DNA of 5,207 nucleotides from an archaeon (GTDB lineage: Archaea > Hydrothermarchaeota > Hydrothermarchaeia > Hydrothermarchaeales > Hydrothermarchaeaceae). Below, one piece after another: positions 1 through 4,712 of this stretch. A model generated the notes under the pieces. That model did not search any database and had not been told where the DNA came from. It was given only the letters and a program-made list of their open reading frames with translations. The DNA is taken from the NCBI GenBank assembly GCA_018830205.1, contig JAHJSX010000179.1, positions 1-5,207 on the forward strand. Reading direction: 5' to 3'. The position numbers were made by a program, and so were the translations under genes. The number at the start of each line of letters is the position of its first letter. Positions within the stretch are counted from its first letter, which is position 1.

Positions 1-584
1 ATATCGTAGGCAGTGGCGAGTTCGCTTGCAATGGAGTCCCCTTTTGTGGCGCTCATGACATCAAAGATATTTATACCGTCGTCTTTAATTTTTTCGTCAG
101 ATGAGGGGTCGTGTACGTCGAGCTTTTTTGATGAGCCAAGGCCGCCGGGGTCAGCAAGGCGAACCGCGGCGTAGAGGTGAAGGGTGTCCTTGTATGTGGT
201 GCTCGTAAGTATTGGGTCGATGTTTTCGCGGAAATCGTTTCCTTTTGCAAGTGCCATACCGGCTGTTGCGCAAAGCGGGATTAAAAGCATTGTAATGCCG
301 AGGTTTGTGTTTCTTCCGTGTGTCCATTTTGAAGACTGGAGGACTGCTTCCTCGATTAATCCTCCAACGTTGATGTCGCTGGTTTTAATCTCGCCCCTTC
401 CAGCCGCATGTCCGTGCTTTGCAGCCGCAAGCGCGGAATCGCCAAGGGCGACACCGCTTTTTATGAAGTGCTCGTATTTTGTGTCCGCAAAATCGAAGTT
501 TGGATTAACGTTGCCCGGCTTTGGGGCGCTTGCCTCAAGGATTGATGCAAGTTGCGCGTAAAATGCGATGTCCTCAATTTCCAT
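1..584 (-). CDS. CitG-like triphosphoribosyl-dephospho-CoA synthase family protein (partial, C-terminus off the window)
   Basis: The N-terminal 194 residues are visible and the gene runs off the left edge. Family hallmarks seen: EASAPKPGNVNP (residues 17-28, the PKPGNV signature), a G-x3-GDSA segment (44-51), NTNLGITMLLIPL (92-104), and ADPGGLG followed by DV (144-157). In bacteria, CitG/MdcB use ATP and dephospho-CoA to make the 2'-triphosphoribosyl precursor of the citrate- or malonate-lyase prosthetic group, with release of adenine. Archaeal homologues often lack those lyases, so the real substrate here is uncertain. The ATG at 584 is supported by a GGAG at 594-597 (9-nt spacing) lying inside the end of cofD, whose stop is only 3 nt away. 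That points to translational coupling with cofE-cofD. No lyase subunit is visible in the window. The family call is good; the reaction is an open question. Confidence 0.86.
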   Translation of the reverse strand, partial: MEIEDIAFYAQLASILEASAPKPGNVNPNFDFADTKYEHFIKSGVALGDSALAAAKHGHAAGRGEIKTSDINVGGLIEEAVLQSSKWTHGRNTNLGITMLLIPLCATAGMALAKGNDFRENIDPILTSTTYKDTLHLYAAVRLADPGGLGSSKKLDVHDPSSDEKIKDDGINIFDVMSATKGDSIASELATAYD

Positions 585-587
585 TGC

Positions 588-1478
588 CTAAATCTCCAGA
601 ATGAATTTCGCAAGCGCGCGCTTGGAATCAGGGCTTACCATCAGCGTGTTTGTCTTTTTAATCTGTATTCTTTTTGCCTTGAAGTCGATGTCTCTTTCAT
701 CGATCACGAGTCTGTTTATCACCCATTTGTAGACCTCTGCAACGCCCCTTGAGTCAGGGAGAAAGCCTTTTGCCTGCATGAACTTATCTGCTGGACCGCT
801 GACAGGCTTCCCAACAATCATGGGGGAGACAGCGACAGATTTGGCATTGTCAATTCTTATTCCATTCAGGGAGATTATTGGCAGAATGCTTGTTATGGGG
901 TTCGAGGGGCCTATTATTATCTTGTCGGCCTTCTCAAGCGCATCCGCCGCCTCTGCTGTTGGCCTCGCGGTCTCGATGCCGCGGAAATAGATGTCTTTTA
1001 CTTCTTCCGTGGGGTGCTCGATTAGATACTCGTGGAGATTTAGATTTCCCGCGGGCGTTACGATGACGGTCGCCACCTCGCTGTTAGTCATGGGGAGGAC
1101 CGTTGCGCCAATGCCCATGTTTTTGCTAATAATCTCTGTGGCCTCGGTGAGGTTCTTTCCCTCCTTCAAAAGCTCCCCGCGTTTTACGTGCGTCTCCCTG
1201 TCCATGTCTCCGATTTTGAGCATCTCACCCTTTGGGGAATTCACAAGATACTCGTGGGTCTTGAAGGTATCGTTTTTGATTCCGTACCAAGTCTTTTCGT
1301 TGATTATTCCGGCGAGCGTGTACATCACGGAGTCGATATCTGGAGACAGATGCCCGTGGGGAAGCCACATGTCCTCGGCCGTGTTTACAATGACAGTGAT
1401 TTCCTCTTGAGGTAAAACCTGCATGAGGCCCTGAATCAGCTTCGGGGTGCCTGTGCCGCCTGAAAGGACGGTTATCAC
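588..1478 (-). CDS. cofD: 2-phospho-L-lactate transferase CofD (F420 biosynthesis)
   Basis: The protein has 296 aa, close to the usual length of archaeal CofD (about 300). It transfers the 2-phospholactyl group (enolpyruvyl in the revised pathway) from the GDP-linked donor to Fo, giving F420-0 or dehydro-F420-0, in the cytoplasm. Signatures seen in order: N-terminal Rossmann-type GGTGTPKL (7-14); NTAED (32-36); SPDIDSVMYTLAG (45-57), whose aspartates are the expected metal/Fo-site acids; GDMDRETH (90-97); VLPMT (127-131); GPSNPITSILPI (190-201); and VSPMIVGKPVSGPADKFM (218-235). The start is GTG, overlapping the cofE TGA by 4 nt (GTGA). A strong SD, GGGGAGG, lies about 10 nt upstream inside cofE. 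The gene sits between cofE and the CitG-like gene in one operon. It appears intact, with no motif missing. Confidence 0.96.
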   Translation of the reverse strand: MITVLSGGTGTPKLIQGLMQVLPQEEITVIVNTAEDMWLPHGHLSPDIDSVMYTLAGIINEKTWYGIKNDTFKTHEYLVNSPKGEMLKIGDMDRETHVKRGELLKEGKNLTEATEIISKNMGIGATVLPMTNSEVATVIVTPAGNLNLHEYLIEHPTEEVKDIYFRGIETARPTAEAADALEKADKIIIGPSNPITSILPIISLNGIRIDNAKSVAVSPMIVGKPVSGPADKFMQAKGFLPDSRGVAEVYKWVINRLVIDERDIDFKAKRIQIKKTNTLMVSPDSKRALAKFILEI

Positions 1479-2221
1479 CTGAATACGTCCTCCCCTTTTT
1501 CCCGCAGCAAATCCTTGCCGGCGCCATCACCAGAAAAATCAACGCCTTTTATTATCACGACCGGCACGCGCTCTGCGGCCTCGCCCATGAGAAGCGACGC
1601 GGCTGATGCAAGCATGTCGCCTATAGCGACGCGTGTTACCTTGAGTGCTCGCCCAAAGATATCCTCATCACCCCTGCGGTCCCAGAGCGTCTTGATGCCT
1701 GATGCGCCAATCGCAACGCCGATGGCGCCCCTTCGGAAAGGCCGTCCATGGGAGTCCACTATCAAAACGCCGAGGTGCTTGCCGCTTTTTTTCTCAAGGC
1801 TCCCCCTTAGCTTCGAAGCGGATGCGTCCGGGTCTTCTGGCAAAAGCTTTGCATAGCCCTCCGGGACATTGCTGTGGTCGATTCCAGCGCTTGCGCAGAC
1901 AAAGCCGTGGTGCGTCTCGACAACGATGAATTCCCCGACATGCAAAATCTCTTTTGATTCGCGCAAAATCAATTCAACGTCCTCGGGGGTCTTACCCGAT
2001 TTTTCCCCAAGTTCAATTGCTTTGTCCGAAGGCTCAATTTCATCAAGTTTAACGAGACGGCCTTCGGCCTTGGAGACAATCTTCTCGCTCACGGCGATTA
2101 TGTCGGTGTCTTCGAGCGCAATTCCCTTCTCGCAAAGGGCCCCATAAATAATCAAGGCAAGGTCGTCGCCTTCCTCCACAAGCGGGAGGTTGTCAAGTCC
2201 TATCGACTGCATGGCAGTCAT
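1475..2221 (-). CDS. cofE: Coenzyme F420-0:L-glutamate ligase CofE
   Basis: CofE adds L-glutamate residues (the second by gamma linkage) to F420-0 using GTP and divalent metal. From the chosen start the protein has 248 aa, matching single-domain archaeal CofE (about 249 in Archaeoglobus). It lacks the extra nitroreductase-like domain of actinobacterial FbiB. Motifs, numbered from that start: LPLVEEGDDL (12-21), SKAEGR (50-55), HGFVCASAGIDHSN (105-118), DSHGRPFRRGAIGVAIGASG (156-175), DIFGRAL (187-193) and SLLMGE (209-214). The aspartates in AGID and VDS are likely metal ligands. I chose the ATG at 2221 because the family normally has only about 10 residues before the LPLxxEGDD motif. The frame is open to a GTG at 2257 (260 aa), but that codon has no SD and lies between the TATA-like element and the inferred transcription start. 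An ATG at 2212 is also possible. First gene of the cofE-cofD-citG-like operon. Confidence 0.94.
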   Translation of the reverse strand: MTAMQSIGLDNLPLVEEGDDLALIIYGALCEKGIALEDTDIIAVSEKIVSKAEGRLVKLDEIEPSDKAIELGEKSGKTPEDVELILRESKEILHVGEFIVVETHHGFVCASAGIDHSNVPEGYAKLLPEDPDASASKLRGSLEKKSGKHLGVLIVDSHGRPFRRGAIGVAIGASGIKTLWDRRGDEDIFGRALKVTRVAIGDMLASAASLLMGEAAERVPVVIIKGVDFSGDGAGKDLLREKGEDVFR

Positions 2222-2292
2222 TTGCCCTATGGCAATAAAATCCTTTTCTTTTTGCACAACTTTTTTATGTTTTAATTTGCGAAGGGCTAACT
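2222..2292. promoter_or_regulatory. Divergent promoter region between cofE and the 127-aa gene
   Basis: A short AT-rich spacer lies between two divergently read genes. The plus strand carries CACAACTTTTTTATGTTTT at 2255-2273. Its TTTTTTAT box (2261-2268) is about 25 nt before the ATG at 2293, the archaeal TATA-to-start distance, so the 127-aa gene may be leaderless. On the minus strand the same bases read AAAACATAAAAAAG, a weak TATA-like element that would start cofE mRNA near 2240, just upstream of the ATG at 2221. Both readings are inferred from spacing. Confidence 0.5.
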
Positions 2293-2676
2293 ATGTTCGA
2301 TTACGATGACCTGAAGGCGGAGCTTACATGGGGGGACCTGCTTGAAGAGATTGTAGAGAGGGGGCTTTGCAAAGAAGAGGATTTTGAATACGGCGGGATA
2401 AGCCACAGTGAGAACAAAGCAATCGAAGAAAGCCTTGTGTGGAGCAAGGGAGTCACTGGAGTGGCCGTCTTTTGCAGGGTAGGAATAAACAATGACTGGT
2501 TTGTCCAGGCTGACCCAACTTATGCAAAGGGCATGGTCATATACGGGGGGCTTGGAAAGGGGCTTCTTGGGAAGTTCGATGATTTTGAGCGTGCGATTGA
2601 AGCCGTGAAGTTCATAACAAAAAGGGTTTACGCGCAAGACATTGGGAGCGACAAAGATTCAAGCACCGAACAATAA
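2293..2676 (+). CDS. Hypothetical acidic 127-aa protein
   Basis: I do not recognise this family. The protein is soluble-looking, with no signal peptide or membrane segment. It is acidic at the N-terminus (DYDDLKAE, WGDLLEEIVERG), which looks like one or two amphipathic helices (residues 1-25). A hydrophobic strand-like centre follows (GVTGVAVFCRVGI, 53-65), then a Gly-rich turn region (YGGLGKGLLGKF, 84-95), a helix (DDFERAIEAVKFITKRVY, 96-113) and a polar disordered tail (GSDKDSSTEQ). Two cysteines (26 and 61) are unpaired and do not suggest a metal site. The ATG at 2293 is the first in frame and follows the promoter-like element at the spacing expected for a leaderless start; only a weak GAAGGG lies upstream. 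It is the only plus-strand gene I support here, and a strong hairpin follows directly after its TAA. Codon use resembles the core operon more than the AT-rich genes to the right. Confidence 0.72.
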   Translation: MFDYDDLKAELTWGDLLEEIVERGLCKEEDFEYGGISHSENKAIEESLVWSKGVTGVAVFCRVGINNDWFVQADPTYAKGMVIYGGLGKGLLGKFDDFERAIEAVKFITKRVYAQDIGSDKDSSTEQ

Positions 2677-2678
2677 TC

Positions 2679-2699
2679 CAGTTCGCCGAAGGCGAACTG
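2679..2699 (+). repeat. Perfect 9-bp hairpin directly after the 127-aa stop codon
   Basis: CAGTTCGCC and GGCGAACTG (2679-2687 and 2691-2699) pair perfectly around a GAA loop, 2 nt after the TAA at 2674-2676. No strong T-run follows (only GTTTAAGGG), so it is not a classic intrinsic terminator. It could protect the 3' end of the mRNA, or be a dispersed palindromic repeat. Confidence 0.7.
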
Positions 2700-2747
2700 T
2701 TTAAGGGTCCAAGACACGAGAAATCATCCACTCTATCTATCAGTATT

Positions 2748-2789
2748 GCTTGATTTTGAATGGATTGAGCTTGATTTCGAGTGGATTGA
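2748..2789. repeat. 21-bp tandem duplication (two units)
   Basis: Unit 1 is 2748-2768 and unit 2 is 2769-2789. They differ at two positions (T/C at 2757/2778 and A/G at 2760/2781). The frame continuing from the 127-aa gene past its TAA reads the units as LDFEWIE-LDFEWIE. All differences between the units in that frame, including 2769/2790, fall in third codon positions. Confidence 0.75.
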
Positions 2790-2868
2790 AATGCGGCCTG
2801 CGGGCAGATTAAAGCCACGGCAAATACCCAAGGCTATTTTTCGCTTATTTTATGTATTATGTTTAGTA

Positions 2869-3001
2869 CCTATTAAATCTATCGATTATTGAGAATAAAA
2901 AGTGCTCCGGCCGGGAACTAAGAAGCCACGATTGATGCTCTGGCCTTAATTGCCAATTTGTATTGGTATTTGTTATTCAATGCCTATAAATCTATTGCAT
3001 T
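2869..3001. repeat. Spaced direct repeat CCTAT(T)AAATCTAT, 114 bp apart
   Basis: CCTATTAAATCTATCGATT (2869-2887) and CCTATAAATCTATTGCATT (2983-3001) are near copies. The AT-rich stretches before each are loosely similar too. The repeat flanks the tRNA-3'-end-like string. It could be a degraded duplication, or two TATA-like sites with no obvious gene downstream. Confidence 0.45.
2903..2916 (-). other. tRNA 3'-end-like fragment (possible att-site remnant)
   Basis: The minus strand reads TCCCGGCCGGAGCA, then CTTTTTATTCTC. This matches the 3' T-stem and acceptor arm that I recall for archaeal tRNA-Glu (5' end GCUCCGG), followed by a T-tract as after a real tRNA gene. The rest of the tRNA is absent: the T-stem partner and the anticodon arm do not form. 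A weaker copy of the end, TGCTCTGGCC, lies at 2936-2945 on the plus strand. A short tRNA 3' end without its tRNA is what integrases often leave, but 14 nt could be chance. Confidence 0.35.
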
Positions 3002-3007
3002 TACAAT

Positions 3008-3196
3008 CTATATTTTCCTCTCATATTCACAAGCGTTAAAATCGTAATTTACAGTCCATACTTTTTTACAATCGTTGCATTGAAAAAATACTGGGCCCAA
3101 TGTTTTAGTTTTCAATATCATATCGATTAGATTCAGGTCTGACGAAGAACATTCTGGACAAACTATCCATTCTGGTACATCTTCAAAAAATTTCAT
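3008..3196 (-). CDS. Small zinc-ribbon protein (62 aa)
   Basis: Two CxxC knuckles, CPEC (residues 13-16) and CNDC (40-43), are separated by 23 residues, with hydrophobic and aromatic positions typical of a zinc ribbon (FFQCNDCKKVWTVNY, 37-51). A fifth cysteine is at 56. The layout recalls TFIIS/RpoM-type ribbons, C-x2-C ... F-x-C-x2-C-x3-W, but nothing else of those proteins is present, so the role (nucleic-acid or protein binding) is not defined. I prefer the ATG at 3196 to the TTG at 3205. An AGGA SD lies 9 nt before it, and the promoter-like element ends about 30 nt upstream (start about 37 nt from the T-box). It is the last gene of the minus-strand block and is separated by 83 nt and a hairpin from the 37-aa gene, so it probably has its own promoter. 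Stop is TAG. Confidence 0.78.
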   Translation of the reverse strand: MKFFEDVPEWIVCPECSSSDLNLIDMILKTKTLGPVFFQCNDCKKVWTVNYDFNACEYERKI

Positions 3197-3225
3197 GAAT
3201 ATCAATCCTACTTTCCCAGTATTTA

Positions 3226-3247
3226 TGAAAACATAAAAAAGTTGTGG
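3226..3247 (-). promoter_or_regulatory. Promoter-like element upstream of the zinc-ribbon gene
   Basis: On the minus strand this holds CACAACTTTTTTATGTTTT (3246-3228), identical over 19 nt to 2255-2273 on the plus strand. It is 19/22 identical to the element at 5023-5044. The TTTTTTAT box would act as TATA, with a start near 3210 and a short SD-bearing leader to the ATG at 3196. It may double as the oligo-T of the terminator of the preceding gene. Confidence 0.55.
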
Positions 3248-3267
3248 GGAATGGATTACAGTCCCCA
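3235..3267 (-). terminator. Hairpin plus oligo-T, likely end of the 326/53/37-aa operon
   Basis: On the minus strand TGGGGA and TCCCCA (3267-3262 and 3250-3245) pair as a 6-bp stem with an 11-nt loop. CAAC and six Ts follow (3240-3235), 13 nt past the TAA of the 37-aa gene. Archaeal termination relies mainly on the T-tract, which is present either way. Confidence 0.5.
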
Positions 3268-3279
3268 GCGTCTAATTGT

Positions 3280-3393
3280 TTACTTACCCTTTGGTGCGTT
3301 GCCCCTACCTTTACCGGAAGGGTTTGGAGTCGTGCTTGGATAATTGGGGTTACCTCGCCCCTTTCCTCCGCCAGATCCTTTTCCTTTACCCAT
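3280..3393 (-). CDS. 37-aa Gly/Lys/Arg-rich basic micro-protein
   Basis: A very short gene that is strongly supported by its start: ATG at 3393 with a near-perfect SD, AAGGAGGTGAT, at 3408-3398. The peptide begins MGKGKGSGGGKGRGNPNYPS and ends GKGRGNAPKGK. The hexapeptide GKGRGN occurs at residues 10-15 and again at 27-32. Six Lys, two Arg and no acidic residue give a strongly positive, probably disordered chain with no cysteine and no membrane segment. The NPNYPSTTxNPSGxGRGNxP pattern reminds me of short unnamed prokaryotic proteins, but I cannot verify that. It lies 17 nt after the 53-aa gene stop, with its SD nearly touching that stop, so the two are almost certainly co-translated. A role in binding nucleic acid or a polyanionic surface is inference from charge only. 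Confidence 0.82.
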   Translation of the reverse strand: MGKGKGSGGGKGRGNPNYPSTTPNPSGKGRGNAPKGK

Positions 3394-3397
3394 ACTT

Positions 3398-3408
3398 ATC
3401 ACCTCCTT
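3398..3408 (-). promoter_or_regulatory. Near-perfect Shine-Dalgarno site of the 37-aa gene
   Basis: AAGGAGGTGAT pairs along most of the 16S rRNA anti-SD tail. GGAGG ends 8 nt before the ATG at 3393. It is the strongest SD in the window and decides this gene, which suggests the micro-protein is made in quantity. Confidence 0.85.
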
Positions 3409-3410
3409 CG

Positions 3411-3572
3411 TTAAATTGTCACCTTCGTGTTATTAAATGCGAAATCGTGACTTTCAATTTTCCTTTGATATGTGAAGTTCGTCATTTTGCAGTCATAGAA
3501 GACTGTGCAGTGTTTTTTCGGACGTCCCGGGTCCTGGATAAAATTCAAACATTTTTTAGCTTTCCAGCACAT
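3411..3572 (-). CDS. 53-aa cysteine-pair basic micro-protein
   Basis: Starts MCWKAKKCLNF and ends NNTKVTI. Four cysteines form two equally spaced pairs, C2-x5-C8 and C22-x5-C28, with 13 residues between; His21 adjoins the second pair. This could be a small zinc site or a disulfide-bonded hairpin, but it is not the usual CxxC ribbon. Eight Lys and two Arg against four acids make it basic. There is no signal peptide or membrane helix. The ATG at 3572 has a GGAGG SD at 3585-3581 with 8-nt spacing. It lies 20 nt after the stop of the 326-aa gene and 17 nt before the 37-aa gene, so it is the middle gene of a tight operon. I do not recognise the family. The start signal and operon position make it real; function is unknown. 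Confidence 0.77.
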   Translation of the reverse strand: MCWKAKKCLNFIQDPGRPKKHCTVFYDCKMTNFTYQRKIESHDFAFNNTKVTI

Positions 3573-3592
3573 ATTTATTGCCTCCAATTAAA

Positions 3593-4573
3593 TCATAATT
3601 CTTCTGAAGTTATCTCAATGGCACCGGGGGGATCTCCTTCGATATACTCGCTGCGGATATAGCCACTGAGTTCTGGTTTTGTACCGGATTCAGAAAGCGT
3701 TGTTCTTGCCCTTTTTAGATGGACCCCAATCGCCTGCCGTGCGTTCATTCCAAGCATTGTAGCCGCGGTTGCATGGGTCAGCTTAGGCCCATTTCTATCT
3801 TCAACAAGATACCATGAAAGCGCCTGGGCGATGCTAAGCTCGTCTCTGTTTTTTAGAACCTCGATTGGTATGCTAGCAGGTAGCGGTTTTGCTATGCATT
3901 TGCGGGCAATTTGAGCGAGATTGTTTTTTTCGTAATCTGATTTTGCGATTAAAACCTCCTGGAGATGTCCTGTCGGAAATGGCTCGTCAATATCTGGAGG
4001 TGTGTTCATAATCGGCTCAAGTGAATCATAACCAAGGGTTTTCAATAATTTGGGCTGGAGTCTGACCATCTCCTCTTCCCATTTCCCTAACTCCTGATCG
4101 TCGTGCCATATACCCTCTCTAGATGCCAGTCCTGATTCATAATAGATTTTTGCCGCTTCAGCCCATCTTACAGGGCTTCCAGGAGGGGTTTTCTGCCACT
4201 GCCCATACGTTGAGGCAAGGATAAATCTATCGATGTCTTTATTCTCTGTCCAGAAGTCCTCGTTTTTAATGAACATGTTGTGATTTAAAGAGGTCCAGAA
4301 AACCATCGCAGCATCCCAATTAGGTATAGACCTTGATAGTAGAACTGCTTCTGAATTTTCTGATTGTTTCCACTTTGAAACGAGTAAGGTAAATTCTGGG
4401 GACTCTTCACTGCTGTAGGTATACAACTGCCCGCCAAAACTTTCTGCTGTTAAAGCAGCCAGTGCAGCAGAATACACCTGCTTTAATTCATGTCCTGATT
4501 GAATTCCCTTGTAAGCTTTAAAAATGGCAAGAGCCAGTCCAGCTTCAAAAAGAGTGCTCCGCTTTAGGTCCAT
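3593..4573 (-). CDS. 326-aa protein of unknown function with C-terminal helix-turn-helix-like region
   Basis: I do not recognise the N-terminal 230 residues. They look soluble, alpha-helical and rich in aromatics (WDAAMVFWTSLNHNMF, 86-101; KWEEEMVRLQPKLL, 164-177), with no catalytic motif I can name. A C-terminal helical bundle follows: SIAQALSWYLVED (247-259), then THATAATMLGMNARQAIGVH (266-285) leading into LKRARTTL (286-293). This resembles the helix-turn-helix of sigma region 4 / LuxR-type modules (A-x2-LG-x3-A/V-x3-L-x-RAR-x2-L). A polar tail closes the protein. I place the start at the ATG at 4573, not the upstream TTG at 4618, because a consensus BRE/TATA box sits 25 nt before 4573 and would start transcription exactly there (leaderless). 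It leads the operon with the 53-aa and 37-aa genes. It may be a DNA-binding regulator of that operon; this rests on the C-terminal pattern only. Confidence 0.8.
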   Translation of the reverse strand: MDLKRSTLFEAGLALAIFKAYKGIQSGHELKQVYSAALAALTAESFGGQLYTYSSEESPEFTLLVSKWKQSENSEAVLLSRSIPNWDAAMVFWTSLNHNMFIKNEDFWTENKDIDRFILASTYGQWQKTPPGSPVRWAEAAKIYYESGLASREGIWHDDQELGKWEEEMVRLQPKLLKTLGYDSLEPIMNTPPDIDEPFPTGHLQEVLIAKSDYEKNNLAQIARKCIAKPLPASIPIEVLKNRDELSIAQALSWYLVEDRNGPKLTHATAATMLGMNARQAIGVHLKRARTTLSESGTKPELSGYIRSEYIEGDPPGAIEITSEEL

Positions 4574-4576
4574 GCT

Positions 4577-4649
4577 AAACACTGTTTTGCAGGGTTTATA
4601 AATGTTTCGATAGTGCAATACATGGTTTTGCAGGGTATAAACAGTGGTT
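4577..4649 (-). promoter_or_regulatory. BRE/TATA promoter of the 326-aa gene with operator-like repeats
   Basis: The minus strand has BRE CGAAACA (4609-4603) directly followed by TATA TTTATAAA (4602-4595), whose centre is about 25 nt from the ATG at 4573. A direct repeat, TTTATA(AA)CCCTGCAAAAC, lies at 4602-4584 and 4641-4625. A palindrome AAACAnTGTTT is perfect at 4577-4587, between the TATA box and the start, and has one mismatch at 4639-4649. A further TTTATATT-like site lies near 4651-4660. The arrangement suggests repressor or autoregulator binding. Confidence 0.65.
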
Positions 4650-4712
4650 AAAATATAAAAAAATTGCGGATTTTTGATTGAGGAGTCTAATCTTATGACC
4701 TTTCTTAATGGC

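Larger units (their letters stand above)
2677..3007. other. Non-coding, repeat-bearing junction region
   Basis: About 330 bp with no gene I can support. It contains the hairpin at 2679-2699; a 21-bp tandem repeat at 2748-2789; an 8-bp inverted pair ATCCACTC/GAGTGGAT (2726-2733, 2779-2786); the spaced direct repeat CCTAT(T)AAATCTAT (2869 and 2983); and a tRNA-3'-end-like string at 2903-2916. Base composition becomes visibly more AT-rich from about 2820 onward. The region separates plus-strand and minus-strand genes that converge here, and marks the change from core genes to unrecognised small genes. Confidence 0.55.

Noticed and set aside
184..1410. Several plus-strand open frames (184-561, 552-752, 778-990, 878-1066, 991-1410, 1188-1415)
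   Set aside because: They lie antisense to the well-supported CitG-like and cofD genes, show no family motif, and have frames explained by the codon bias of the opposite strand.
1225..1542. Minus-strand frame overlapping cofD and the end of cofE
   Set aside because: Out-of-frame shadow; it reads the same DNA as the conserved CofD and CofE motifs.
1515..2147. Plus-strand frames antisense to cofE
   Set aside because: The opposite strand encodes all expected CofE motifs, and these frames have no recognisable domain.
2748..2789. CRISPR-like repeat
   Set aside because: The two 21-bp units are directly adjacent with no spacer, and no further units or cas genes are present.
2287..2818. Minus-strand frames 2287-2637, 2301-2492 and 2612-2818
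   Set aside because: The first two are antisense to the 127-aa gene. The third spans its 3' end, the hairpin and the tandem repeat, has no clear SD or promoter, and has an unconvincing composition.
2890..2950. Complete tRNA gene on the minus strand
   Set aside because: Only the 3' arm pattern is present; no T-stem partner, anticodon arm or D-arm can be formed from the neighbouring bases.
3276..3662. Plus-strand 128-codon frame
   Set aside because: It starts with TTG without SD and is antisense to the 37-aa and 53-aa genes, which both have strong SD sites and tight operon spacing.
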